DNA of 64,000 nucleotides from Bombardia bombarda (GCA_030512295.1 JAULSR010000009.1:682001-746000); one strand, 5' to 3'; numbered from the stretch's first letter, positions 11,263 through 21,410 are shown. The notes: a model not told the origin generated them from the sequence alone. Translations and numbers: made by a program.

Positions 11263-12490
11263 TCACTGGCCAACAAATGTTGAGAGTGACCAGCCAGTAC
11301 GACACGTGCCGGTGACCCTGAAGTCTAATGCCCCAATGTCGGTTTCAACACTCTTGCTCCAGTGTATAGTATCCCCTGGAGAAGTGGTGATATCGGCGAA
11401 GCTTCTGAGCGCGGTCGCATCGAGCGGAATAGGGGGTGGCCTGCCAAGCGCAGCCAGCATATGCGTCATCAGCTGCGGGGACCGTCGTTTCTCGGGCGGA
11501 ATCGGCGCTGCCCAGTACTGCAATGGCTCGTCGAGAAAGCTCTGGCTGTGCAGAGATTCTGGGAAGATCTTCTGGGTGTCCTCGTTAAACAGAGTGATGG
11601 GCAGCTCCATGATTGGGAGCCGTGAGTGTCTCTGGAAGGTGGGACGACCCCCACCGGCTGGGGCGGGACATTGTGTGAGTGGCACTGCGAGGACACAGCT
11701 GTACTCGTCCAACGTTTCGTAAAAGACACAATTCAGGCGGATGAAAAAGAGGTTCCTGCCGTGGTGAGGAGTAGTGATCTGTTCTGAAACGTGGCAGCCG
11801 ACCAAGGGCACTGCAGCCCATGAAATCAGATGGCTGTTTTGCAAACATGTCGCCAGAGAATATGCTTTGTCTTCCCTTAGGGTTGTTTCGCGTGCCGAGG
11901 CCCACGACATTCTCTCCCCGATGGTTGCATTGTTTCTGCAGTGATGGGGGTCGCAGAGACAATCCCGCGAGATTCCTGTAATCTCGGACAGAAGTTGGGC
12001 AAAGTTATTGGACTCTTCACTAATTATCAGCTTGTGCGCTCTTGTCGCCAATAGGGAGCCAGTCGTGATCGAAGAACTGGACAAGCTCAGGTACAAGAAG
12101 TTCTTGGAGAGTCCACGATCGGGCAAACCAGCGACTCCTGCGAAATGACGAATTCTCCCTCCGGGGGTCTTCGCCAGCCGGGACATCTGCGAGATAGGCG
12201 AAGCAGACTGCCGCTTCCCGAAGCCAAGTCCACATGGAGTTGATAGACACGGCCACATCTGAGCTACTACTTTTGTCGATGCAAAGAGTGTTGATCCAGA
12301 CATAGTCGAGGCCTAGCTGTTGAGCCTCGGCACAGCAGCCGTCGATTTTGATGGTGGATGGAAAGGAGGGGAGCCGTTGAAGGTCTTTGTACGTGACCTC
12401 ATCGTCACCACATACGTGAGACAAAAATGCATAAGGAGGAATTTCGCTCTCGAATTCTCGCAGTTGTGGACGTTAACAATAAGAAACCGG
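11263..12490 (-). pseudogene. HET-domain (heterokaryon incompatibility-type) gene relic
   Basis: Reading from 12490 downward, the HET-domain signature is recognisable but spread over frames: a start-like block (VNVHN), then in another frame REFESEIPPYAFLSHVCGDD, EVTYKDLQ, GLDYVWINTLCIDK and SRWFARSWTLQELLVPELVQFF. After GDKSAQ the frame hits a stop, while the next frame continues with LLSEITGI and ERMSWASARETTLREDKAYS. No ATG stands where the family normally starts with MRLL, and at least two single-base frame breaks occur (near 12440 and 12030) that no plausible intron explains. A variable C-terminal part stays open to 11263. HET-domain proteins trigger cell death on non-self recognition in fungi; this copy should not make an intact one. 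Confidence 0.75.
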
Positions 12491-12982
12491 GATATAATTA
12501 GGCGAGGGAAAAGAGTGGAACGGAACTCCATATATTGTGCGGAGGGCGCCGCTGAAAATGCATCGAGCAATCCATGGATGCGACACAAGAAGTGACCAAT
12601 GAGGAGAGGCAATATCAGGTCTGCTGGTAGTGGTTTCGAGACAGACATTGGAGGGGAAAAAAAGGCACCATCTTTGCATCGACCTATCCGCTTGGCGTGG
12701 ACCAGGCGGGGCACGGCTGCCTAAACCTCTGGGGAAAGGGCCCACAAAATCTTGCAGAAAACATCCAGTTTCATCGGGCACCCATCAGCATCAGCCCAGA
12801 ATAATTAAAGCAACGCTAACAGCAGTGTTGACGAACCACCAACAACCAAAAACATGCCTTGGCGCTGGGGCTGTGATGACCGGGGAGTGAGCGGGGAGCT
12901 CCTGCCATCGTCGCGCTTCAAAAGCTAATCCAACCTTCTCTGCTCACCGAAACTTCCCTTCGTCTTCAACCAAAAGTCAAAA
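12491..12982. other. divergent intergenic region
   Basis: Lies between the HET relic (minus) and the DUF6601-like gene (plus). No coding pattern. It would have held both promoters. Confidence 0.45.
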
Positions 12983-14219
12983 ATGGACGAATCTAAACCC
13001 CCAAGCCACAAAACGGCCACCGACAGCACGACGGGCTACGTCGTATACACGGCAGGCGCACCCCGCTCACCCACACCAAGGCGGCCAGACAGACCCTGCT
13101 AACAACCCTGAGCAGAACCCGCCATTCACAATCCGCCTCCTGCCAATGCCCACCCGCTTTGCGCCTCCTCCAAACCACGATGCACCCCAACCGCCCACCG
13201 CCACCGCCACCGCCACCGCCACCGCCACCGCCACCGCCATCGCCGACGCCCAGCTCGCCGCCCTCCTCCCGGCATCCTTCCGGCCCTCTGACGACCCCTA
13301 CTCCCTGCGCGCGCCCACCACGCCCGGCCGCCTCCTGGACTGCCTGGAGTCTGAACTCAACCTCTCGTGGTCAAACGAAGTCTTCCCCGAGCTCTGGCGC
13401 ACCGCTCACCCCATCGTCACGAACCCCCTCCACCAACAGGCCGCCATGAGCCGCGAGATCCTCATCACAGAGCGCATGGACCTGCACCTGGTCTGGAGCG
13501 AGGTCAAGACGCGCATCTTCATCAAGCCGCTTCCGCGCTTCCTGCTGGAGCCCTGCTTCTGGTCTGCCAAGCTTGGCTGCGAGCCAGGCTGCTCGTGCGC
13601 CACCACCGGCAGCGACTGCCCGCGCAAGGTGCTGTGGAAGCGCGCCTTTGGGTTCCTGCTGTCCTATACGGCGCTCGTTCGCCACGAGAGTGATTTCTGG
13701 CTGGCCAAGGAGAAGAGGCTGCTGCCGAGCAGGGATGATGGAGGCGAGGATATTTCGTGGCAGGACTGGAGGGCATTTGTGGCGCAGCTGGACCCGGGCA
13801 TTGACAAGGTTCACTCGATGGTGGACAAGAGGTGGCATTACGGCGAGATTGACATTGGGTTCATACTCATGTATTCGTCGAACAAGAGGAGGACGGAGTG
13901 GAAGGCGCTTCAGGGCACGACGAGGCGGTCGTTTGTGCAGAATAACTTCAACCTGATGATCAGCGCGTTGGGTTTGATCGTCATTGTGTTGACGGCGATG
14001 CAGACGGGGCTAGGCACGAGTGCGCTGGGCGAGGACGAGGCCTTTCAGAGCGCAAGTTATGGGTTTACCATCTTTTCGATGGTGGCGATCGTGGTAATGA
14101 GCGTGGCGGTGGTGGTGGAGCATGCTATTATGTCGGGGCTGCAGAGTTTCAGGGAGGTGAGGGAGAGGAGGAGCAGACCAGAGCTGGGGTCTGCGGTTCG
14201 AATTCAGACAGTGGCTTGA
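12983..14219 (+). CDS. two-TM membrane protein resembling DUF6601 family
   Basis: Model join(12983..13042,13116..14219) gives 387 residues. The first exon is 20 codons (MDESKPPSHKTATDSTTGYV), followed by a 73-nt intron with donor GTATAC, branch point GCTAAC and acceptor GAGCAG, keeping phase 0. A later ATG at 13146 would give 357 residues without it. Near the N-terminus a tandem ACCGCC hexamer (about 13196-13236) encodes an alternating Thr-Ala run. Next comes a conserved-looking block (LLDCLESELNLSW, then MSREILITERMDLHLVWSE, then RIFIKPLPRFLL), a Cys cluster (CEPGCSCATTGSDC) and two transmembrane helices at about 299-321 and 336-358 before a short Arg-rich tail. The block order resembles fungal DUF6601 proteins, named from memory. 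Function is unknown. Confidence 0.75.
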
Positions 14220-14593
14220 GGGGGAAAGGAGACGGGCTTGATGATGGTATGAGAGGGGATTCGATGAGACGTTTTGATGTCCATTGGGCTATGTCAGTGT
14301 AGCAACTGATGATTATGTCGTTTTTGTCGTTTTCAGCTCCTGGAGCATCTCATCGAGACCTTCTCTTCTACAAAGTGTACAGACACGGATGGTCTTGAGA
14401 GCGTCCGACTCCGACCGAACCTTGAACCACAAATGCAGTTTGGTCGACTAAACATCAGAAAACCTGGTGAGGCCACACCTCAGAAGCCGCGCCAGCTGCA
14501 GTTCACGTCCTGATATGGCTCAACCCCGGCCCGTTGACCTTTCTAGTCACGTCAAAGGCGGACGAGCATTTCCCTCATCGTACTTAGGTACAT

Positions 14594-14762
14594 GTTTGGC
14601 CATGATAAAAACAATCTCTAAATATAGTCTCGTAACGTTAGACTGTAGAATGCTTTTTTTTTTGTTTTTTTTGGACGCTTGACTCGATGGTGCTGAAACT
14701 TGTTTGGTGTGTTGAATGATCTAGACCAATAAGAGAGGCCACAGCCAGTCAGGAGCCAATCA
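14594..14762 (+). repeat. direct repeat, copy A
   Basis: Runs from TTGGC..TGATAAAAACAAT through the shared T-run and ACCAATAAGAGAGGCCACAG to AGTCAGGAG. It matches copy B (14814-15016) at high identity apart from T-run length, an extra piece in B and C/T differences. No terminal inverted repeats or coding capacity seen. Confidence 0.8.
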
Positions 14763-14813
14763 GGCTTGGAGATTCGCTGGTCTGTTTGCGGTCGGTATTG
14801 GCCTTCTCAGTAG

Positions 14814-15016
14814 ATTTGGCTGTGATAAAAACAATCCCTAAATATAGTTTCGTAATAATAGACTGTAGAATGCTTTTTTTTTTTTTTTTTTTTTTTTTTT
14901 GATGCGCGACTTGATGGTGCTGAAACTTGTTTGGTATGTTGATTGCTCTTTCAATGATCCATGGACGAAATGATCTAGACCAATAAGAGAGGCCACAGCC
15001 AGTCAGGAGTCAATAA
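14814..15016 (+). repeat. direct repeat, copy B
   Basis: Second copy of the 14594-14762 segment in the same orientation, with a longer T-run (27 T) and about 25 extra bases before ATGATCTAGACC. A third, weaker piece (GGTGCTGCTGAAACTTGG) is at about 16920. Confidence 0.8.
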
Positions 15017-15333
15017 GGTCGACATCGGTAAAACACACCCAAAACAACCCGCAATCGGCAATCTGACTGTGTTCATCCACCCTTGACCAAAGCGAGTGCG
15101 CGTGGGAGGCTGATCAAGCTCCAGTAGACGCTCAAGGATGCGCCAAAGGAAGTGGGGTCAGATTCCAGGAGATTCCTGTGCAAGTCAGTTGACAGATCTC
15201 TATCCGACACATTGATCATATCATCTGTAAATGGCGTGTCTTTTGCCATGTCCAAATCCGTCCTGTCACCTGATTGGTCAGCATGTTGTGGCCTACTGAC
15301 AAGGTCCGCTAGGCAAAGCAAACCCGAAAGAAG

Positions 15334-15340
15334 TATATAA
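15334..15340 (+). promoter_or_regulatory. TATA-like box upstream of the 313-residue gene
   Basis: TATATAA lies about 340 bases before the start codon; the 118-bp tandem duplication sits between them, so the duplication may have lengthened the leader. Confidence 0.3.
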
Positions 15341-15418
15341 TAAAGATGACACTGGCAACAATTACACCAACCCTTTGCAACTTACCTCGTCAGAAAAATA
15401 AGAGTTTCCAAGGACTAC

Positions 15419-15654
15419 GCAACAATTTCGACAACCCCCTCGACTCAAGCACTGGGTCATATTGAATCGATAGCTCACTCATACGACATAGCCCATTCGA
15501 CATAGCCCATTCGACATTCCGTCCATCACACGTCCTGATCAACTTTGATAACCCCCCTCGACTCAAGTACTGGGTTATACTGAATCGATAGCTCACTCAT
15601 ACGACATAGCCTATTCGACATAGCCTATTCGACATTCCGTCCATCACACGTCCT
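15419..15654 (+). repeat. 118-bp tandem duplication in the 5' leader
   Basis: Two adjacent units, about 15419-15536 and 15537-15654. Anchor points: CGACTCAAG at 15441 and 15559, CGTCCT at 15531 and 15649, offset 118. The seven substitutions I count are all C/T transitions, plus one extra C in a C-run. Each unit also contains an internal CATAGCC(T)ATTCGA repeat. Confidence 0.85.
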
Positions 15655-15680
15655 ATCCTCTGACAATGTATCCTCTGACA

Positions 15681-16622
15681 ATGTTCAAATCCCCTTACGT
15701 GGCGAAGATCTGGGATGAAGATAAGGCAAACCTTATACGAGGAATGAAGAAGCGCAACGTTGGCAACGTTCACCGCTATCAGGAAGAGCCTTCTGGCGCA
15801 GATGACCACCTAATTTTCCCATATTTCAACTGGGGAAAGGCGTGGATTGCCGAAGGCTTTCGACTGGTTTTGTTCAACCGTACCGGAGCCTACTACATCA
15901 TGCGGGACCGCACCTATAAGCCGTCAAAATTCGAACAATTCAACAAGTATTCGAAGTACATGCTAGCTTCTGTCGAGGAAACATGCCTCGTCACAATCAA
16001 ATTTGTCGATGGTACGGGAATCAATATTGTTCATCCCTATCTTCTTGCAGTACCGGACCCGATCGAGCCGATTAGGTGGGCGAAGTACGGCTTCGTGGTT
16101 ATGAAAGATGAGCGCCACCACTATGTCACAACGACGTCTAAAAGCTGCAAAGACAAAACTAAGCTCAGTTTGGGGATATATACGCGAAAAGGTTCATATC
16201 CAGGAAGTTCAGAACCATATTATATGGGTAGTTTCCTGGATCATATAGTGACTAGCTTAGGCTCGCTACAAGTTAATAAGGAACATAGCGTATGGCATAG
16301 GATAGCCGGAAATCACCAGACCGAAAATCACGAGACGGAAACTTACGAGACCGAAAACTACAAGGCCGAAGTTAGGGTGGAAGAAGAATGTGGGTTGTTA
16401 GTGAAACGGATCCAGCTGACTCTGCTTCGGTACCCAAACATGGAGCACTATTTTGAACCCGAGCAATCGCATAGCTCGTTGCTCGAAAAGCAAAAGGAAC
16501 ACGACGATAAAGAAGCTGAGGCCAAAAAATCTGAAGCTGAAGAAGCTGAGGCCAAAAAAGCTGAAGCTGAAGAAGCTGAGGCCAAAAAAGCTGAAGCTGA
16601 AGAAGCCAGGGGCGCACAGTAG
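15681..16622 (+). CDS. unrecognised protein with C-terminal Ala-Glu-Lys repeats
   Basis: A 313-residue product from ATG 15681. A 15-base duplication (TATCCTCTGACAATG twice) creates an extra in-frame ATG at 15666. I prefer 15681 because the decayed copy at 17201 matches from there (ATGTYMAAAYCCC in both). No signal peptide or TM helix. The globular part has GFRLVLFNRTGAYYIMRDR and VTIKFVDGTGINIV; comparable patterns in the 553-residue neighbour at 19749 (QLFIPRSGKPYIQLGNR and ITVKYIDPDGILDI) suggest one family. The C-terminus has HETETYETEN-like repeats, then three perfect-frame 30-base units at 16515-16604 encoding AEAKKxEAEE, a likely charged helix. Function unknown. It is probably lineage-specific, an inference from its accessory setting. 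Confidence 0.7.
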   Translation: MFKSPYVAKIWDEDKANLIRGMKKRNVGNVHRYQEEPSGADDHLIFPYFNWGKAWIAEGFRLVLFNRTGAYYIMRDRTYKPSKFEQFNKYSKYMLASVEETCLVTIKFVDGTGINIVHPYLLAVPDPIEPIRWAKYGFVVMKDERHHYVTTTSKSCKDKTKLSLGIYTRKGSYPGSSEPYYMGSFLDHIVTSLGSLQVNKEHSVWHRIAGNHQTENHETETYETENYKAEVRVEEECGLLVKRIQLTLLRYPNMEHYFEPEQSHSSLLEKQKEHDDKEAEAKKSEAEEAEAKKAEAEEAEAKKAEAEEARGAQ

Positions 16623-17200
16623 GGCTGCAGCTAAGGTTGCAAAACGCCTGAACGGGCTGGGGCTTGATTGAAGAGTCCAGAAAAGCAGCCATACTAGCCT
16701 ATCTAGCCCAGAATGCTATTTACTACCTTTTCCCTTCTTTTGGGTCTAGTAGTAGAGGTTGCTGGCGAAGGATGAAAGAAGGGGGATGGGAGGCAAGGGG
16801 ATGGGAGGCAAGGGGATGGGAGGCAAGTGGCCTGTTGGATGGGATATTGCTGGGTAGGGTATCATTCATAGCGAGATATTTCACGAGAATTGACACACCA
16901 TTAATGGAGCACGCGTGACTGGGTGCTGCTGAAACTTGGTTTGGTGTGGACCACGACTCAACAAAGTTATCTATTCTTTCAGGGAAGTGATTGCTGGGCC
17001 GTGGCAATCTCGTAAAATTTGAAATCAGATTACTACCGACCGCATGCCATTTGCTACATTCAATATCGACTGATCCCATCACGTCGCTGCTTTGTCTATG
17101 ATCGTCTGACATTCTCTACGAACGGCTCTACCATATCACATTCTTTATTCAAGAATACAAGAATACCTAGGTAATCAACCACAAATCCCCCTTGCCGGCG
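16623..17200. other. intergenic with 15-bp tandem repeat
   Basis: A three-unit tandem of GGGGATGGGAGGCAA lies at about 16782-16826, and a partial relative of the 14.6/14.8 kb repeat lies at about 16910-16950. No gene recognised. Confidence 0.5.
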
Positions 17201-17560
17201 ATGTCAAAACCCCACCCGTGGTGGTACAGATCTGCCCTGGAAAGGCGTGTTCCGAGGAACCCAAGAGTTTTGAATATTCATTGGGAATCGGTCTCCCAAC
17301 CTCGCGGGTGATAGCTACCCAGGGGTTTCGATTGGCCCTGTTCAATCGCTTGCCGACCTGGGCTCGCCGACCCTTGCTTATCATTGAGCATGGAGGAGAA
17401 GGTGGGACATCAGTGGCCCGAATCCGGCTGACCTTATGGCGGTAACCAACCACCAAGATGCCAGGAGAGTATGGGCTGACGCATGGTTGTTTATTCGAAA
17501 AGCAAGAGGAACGCCACAAACAACCAAGACGCCCGGAAGATGGAAGCGTGCGTGGCGAAT
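17201..17560 (+). pseudogene. decayed third copy of the accessory protein family
   Basis: Begins with ATGTCAAAACCCC, matching the start of the 15681 gene, followed by an equivalent of GGAAAGGCGTG. One frame then reads TQGFRLALFN (compare AEGFRLVLFN) and ARIRLTLWR (compare KRIQLTLLR), hits TAA where the intact copy has a Tyr codon, and continues in the same frame with GCLFEKQEERH (compare SSLLEKQKEHD). The middle of the gene, including the VTIKF block, is missing. Start, order and spacing of the shared blocks support descent by duplication. An internal deletion, early frame differences and the nonsense codon make it a dead copy. Confidence 0.65.
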
Positions 17561-19748
17561 CCTGGGCGAGCTGGGACGAGAGGCCGTCACAGAGTTGCCA
17601 GGGCTCGGTTTGCTCTGGCGAGTATGAGAGTATGACGGCATGGAGAAGCCGTATTAGAATGATGGAGCGTGCAGGATCCGAAGCGGGTGTGATACGGAGT
17701 GGCCTCCTCATTGCAGGCGCTCCCTCGATTGCCCGAGTACTGCTGGCGGAACGTCATCCCTTTCACGCTGTGACAGAGGCGCGTCGATGTTTGTTTTCAT
17801 TTCGAACATGCGAAATTGCAGGCGCTATGATGCGCTATGATGTGCTAGAGACAATCGCGCTAAATACGCGGACCGCCACGACAACAAAACAAACCCCCCG
17901 CGCACACAGTAGAACAGCTCTCATCATCCACCGTGTGACCTGTTCAGCCCCCCGGGCGTGGGTGGGCGACCATCATCACCCTGGACTGCTTGGTGATGGC
18001 AATGCCACACTGCGCTGCCCGGTCGTCTCTGCGCCTTTGGATCCTTTTGGATCTGGTAAAGCCATCGAGATCAGACCCAGACCCCCATCTCACTCATTGT
18101 TTAAGGATGTGGCCGCACTCGGTAGAAATCCTCGCATGGGCCAGTCGGTGCAAGTTTGCAACAGCAGCGGCATCCTATCACCATCTCGATCGATGATACA
18201 ATCTGCCCAACCCTCAGATAGCCGACTTTTCAGATACGCTGTCGTTCCGTATTGCAGCAGACGATTTCTACCCACAAGCAATATTTCCAGTATTGCCATT
18301 TCCAGTATCCCCACTCGCTTTCATAGTTTCATAGTCCCCCTATTTGATTTGGTGATATAAAGGGCGGGTATGGTATCTCCCCGAAGCGCAAGCTTGTGCA
18401 AGCCCAAGCCCAGCCTCCCCTCTGAGCATGAACGACCGGAAAAGAGACATTTCAGCTCGGATATCATGCGCGAACATGCAGAGATCTTAGGTCCGTACGG
18501 CGCAGAGATCGATTGGTGGCGAGTCGAAGCGAGGAGCTGCAAACTCGCCCTGATTCTACCTGTCGTGTGCTTTTATCACCGTGCGGATATGAACTGTGCG
18601 ATCCTCAGCGGGAAGCGTGGATCCTGCGGCTGCTCGGGCGGTACCTTCGGGAGCTGCCTTTTTGTTCCCCGGAACTCATCGAACCCATGGTCGGTCTCCC
18701 CCAGCAGCCACGAGTCGGTGAGCACTACACAACTAAAGAAGGAGACCGGTAAGAAAACTACTCTCTTGGCGTCCCCCCCCCCCCCCCCGTCCCCCCAGCC
18801 CATAGAATGGAGCGGATATTCGCGCTCGCTGTCGGTCGACAACGACTACTTAGCAATAGTGTGGAAGTAGCTAACCGAGAGCCCTCGACACCCGCCAAAA
18901 TCAGGCTATGTTTGATATAGGTCGTGAGTTTTCTTCTTCCACAGATGTGAAGGCTGAAGTCGTCATGGATGATCTTCCCAAAGCAGGGCTGCCCAGTCAT
19001 ATGATTTGTCGAGACCACCCTGGTAAAGTATCTCTCGTGAATGGATGGAGGGGAAGGCATTTGGGGGCCATGGTTTTAGTATGCAAAACCTGCAGCGCGA
19101 TATTCTGCCACACACACACAACTCTTCTCGTAGACTCGAGGCTGGATGAGGTGGTTGATCATATTTCTCTGCAGGAGGAAGGTCGGGTCCTGAGGTGTAA
19201 GGTGGTGTGCAACCCCCACATTCTCTTCCACACAGCCAATCCAGTGATGCGTCGTGGCAGCAGAGCGCTCTTGCGGTCCGAAATGGCATACTTTGTGAGG
19301 CTCTGTCAGTGTTTGCCTGGGGGCCGCCCTACGATATGGTTGGCCCGGAAGCCTTTACAGGTGACACACCGCGTTGAGGCGCGTCTCGAACACCGAGTAT
19401 TCCTGATCTACGGTTGCCCTCCGATGGGTGTTCAATAGCGGCCTTGAAACTCTTTGCTGTCGTGGCGTAGGAGACCCTAAACTGGTCTTCGTTGATTACG
19501 TACAGGCTGTACAGCTCTATAAATAAGGTACTGCTACTTGTTCTCTGAGGAGTGGTGATTTCTCACCATGCTGTGCTTTACATCCAGGTAAACAGATACA
19601 CTCCCACCACTCATTCCTTTCCCCCATTCCTTCCTCCAGTCATTGTCCTGTTATCCCACCTCTTTTACCCCTCTTCAAACAACTCAAGGCCTTTTTGCCT
19701 ATATCGTTCAATTGAGATCCTTTTCTACTCAATTTGCCCGCTGCTGAT
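17561..19748. other. accessory intergenic stretch with unsupported reading frames
   Basis: Open frames at 18370-18870, 18513-18752 and 18908-19438 could be exons (a GTAAGA donor near 18750 and an AATCAG acceptor near 18902 exist), but I recognise no domain and cannot join them convincingly. It also holds a 16-C run (18773-18788) and a TATAAATA box at 19518-19525, about 225 bases before the next gene's start. Confidence 0.4.
19518..19525 (+). promoter_or_regulatory. TATA box upstream of the 553-residue gene
   Basis: TATAAATA about 225 bases before ATG 19749, followed by a pyrimidine-rich leader (19590-19735), the common layout of fungal promoters. Confidence 0.4.
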
Positions 19749-21410
19749 ATGATGGATGACGTGGAAGTTCGAAAAGGGGTATGGTTCGTCCACGATGACA
19801 AGGAAGAGACATACACCAACCTCGGGAAGTTATACCGGCCCCCGGACTATCTCAACAACGAGGAGATTGGCGACTTCATAAAGATCAGGACCGACCCGTC
19901 CTTTTTCTGCCTATTCACGAATCAAGAGACGGGACACTTTTCTCTTCTTACAAACAGCACAACCGACCTCCACATTGGCTCCGATATTACCGACGGAGAC
20001 GGGGAGCCGTTCAACTTCAGAGATGAACGTACGCTTCTCCGCGCGACCAGCATCCTCCGCCATCATGCTGTCTCCTTCACCTTCGTAAACGAAAATCCCA
20101 CAACGTGGCAACTATTTATCCCTCGCTCCGGAAAGCCATACATTCAACTCGGCAATCGACCGCGATTCGGCACTCTTCTGAAAGTCGGAAAAAGGCCTTC
20201 ACCGCAAGACATATCACCACCAGTAGCCGAAGAACAAATCGTTCCATTGATGTTGTGGGACGAACACTCAAAAGAATCCATCGATATGAAGCTGAGCTTA
20301 TCTGCTTGCCGTGAATGGCCGTACATCACCGTCAAATATATCGACCCTGATGGTATATTGGACATTTACATGTCTCAAGATCCCAGATACTACACCAAGA
20401 TGGCCGGAGATGACCCCCCATGTCTCACCAACTTCCAGTTTTCGATCAAAAAGAGCCTCAGCACTGCAACAATCGGAGAGCCTGGCGTCGATCTTGTTGG
20501 ACTCAAGACGAGTCCGATCACAGGCACGAGTGGTCAGAATGATATTGCAGGGAACACTGGAGAGACCTGGCACGAGAAGTCAAACCTCAAAGCCTACAAC
20601 AAGCCGCAGCCCATCAACCACATCGCCAGTCAATATGGAAGCATGTCGTCAGGAGCAGTCTTCGCGCTAGACAACCTACCATCCATGCAGTATCCTGGCC
20701 AATACGACGGCGGCTCTAGCGCTTACGATACTTACCAGCCTATCCCGTATTTCGATGAAGATTACAACATCGGCGCTGATGGATATCCTGGCCAGCACGA
20801 CGGCAGCTCTACCGCCTACGACGATTATCAGCCCGTCCCGTATTTCGGTGAAGATTACAACATCGGCGCTGATGGATATCCAGGCCAGTACGACGGCGGC
20901 TCTATCGTTTACAACCAGTTTCTGCCGGTCCTGCACCCGCAAAATTACAACGTCGAATTCGACCCTTCCAGCGACATCTGGCAGGACGAGAGAGCGTCTG
21001 AACAACCCCCCAGCGATTTGGTCACGCCATATCCAGAGTATCTACTATACAGCGACGAGGCACCCACAGCAGCAATGGCTGGACTCGAAAACCATCCAAG
21101 TCCCTCAACGGTCCTACCGCCGCCATCTCCTGTGCCGACAGCCACCACCATCACCCAGACATCCAAGAACACATCCAAGAACACATCCAAGAACACATCC
21201 AAGAACACACCCAAGAACACATCCAAGAACACATCCAAGAACACATCCGAGAACACGAATCGACAGCCCTTGGGGGGGTCTCGGGCAATGTCAAGAGGAA
21301 GCGGGGGCGACCAAGAAAGGAAAAGCAGCCGGCGAAACGAATCGATGCAAAGCGGAGTGAGCCGAAACGGAACCAGGTGCTGGGAGTACCACATTGAACC
21401 TCGCCGTTGA
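19749..21410 (+). CDS. unrecognised repeat-containing protein, relative of the 15681 product
   Basis: Intronless, 553 residues from ATG 19749 (the frame is open slightly upstream but without ATG). The first 240 residues look globular, with HFSLLTN, QLFIPRSGKPYIQLGNR and ITVKYIDPDGILDIYMSQDP. The last two resemble blocks of the 15681 protein in the same order, so I infer a shared but diverged family. After about 290 comes low-complexity sequence: three 31-residue units (YPGQYDGGSxAYDxYQPxPY followed by FxEDYNIGADG), then eight tetrapeptides TSKN (TPKN and TSEN variants), and an Arg/Ser-rich tail. No signal peptide, TM helix or known catalytic motif. The 5' portion looks like a real protein by composition; function is unknown. 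Confidence 0.7.
   Translation: MMDDVEVRKGVWFVHDDKEETYTNLGKLYRPPDYLNNEEIGDFIKIRTDPSFFCLFTNQETGHFSLLTNSTTDLHIGSDITDGDGEPFNFRDERTLLRATSILRHHAVSFTFVNENPTTWQLFIPRSGKPYIQLGNRPRFGTLLKVGKRPSPQDISPPVAEEQIVPLMLWDEHSKESIDMKLSLSACREWPYITVKYIDPDGILDIYMSQDPRYYTKMAGDDPPCLTNFQFSIKKSLSTATIGEPGVDLVGLKTSPITGTSGQNDIAGNTGETWHEKSNLKAYNKPQPINHIASQYGSMSSGAVFALDNLPSMQYPGQYDGGSSAYDTYQPIPYFDEDYNIGADGYPGQHDGSSTAYDDYQPVPYFGEDYNIGADGYPGQYDGGSIVYNQFLPVLHPQNYNVEFDPSSDIWQDERASEQPPSDLVTPYPEYLLYSDEAPTAAMAGLENHPSPSTVLPPPSPVPTATTITQTSKNTSKNTSKNTSKNTPKNTSKNTSKNTSENTNRQPLGGSRAMSRGSGGDQERKSSRRNESMQSGVSRNGTRCWEYHIEPRR
20691..20969 (+). repeat. 93-bp coding tandem repeat, three units
   Basis: Units start at 20691, 20784 and 20877 (exact 93-base steps) with TATCCWGGCCAR. 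The third unit is diverged at its 3' half. In frame throughout, giving 31-residue repeats in the 553-residue protein. Confidence 0.85.
21159..21254 (+). repeat. 12-bp coding minisatellite, eight units
   Basis: Eight units of ACATCCAAGAAC with single-base variants in units 5 and 8, encoding the TSKN tetrapeptide array. In-frame copy-number change would alter protein length without disrupting it. Confidence 0.9.

Larger units (their letters stand above)
14220..15680. other. intergenic with duplicated segments
   Basis: No gene recognised. It holds a dispersed direct repeat pair, a 27-T run (14874-14900), a 118-bp tandem duplication and a TATA-like site, each listed separately. Confidence 0.55.

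Noticed and set aside
11263..12303. 346-codon minus-strand frame taken as an intact gene
   Set aside because: Only its middle third matches the HET family, and the N-terminal part of that domain lies in another frame, so it is part of a broken gene.
18370..19438. Possible spliced gene from frames at 18370, 18513 and 18908
   Set aside because: A donor and an acceptor exist, but no consistent phase, no recognised domain and a 16-C run in the middle. Kept as unsupported.
21159..21254. Regular 12-bp array as a CRISPR-like structure
   Set aside because: No spacers; units are contiguous and encode TSKN in frame within a gene.
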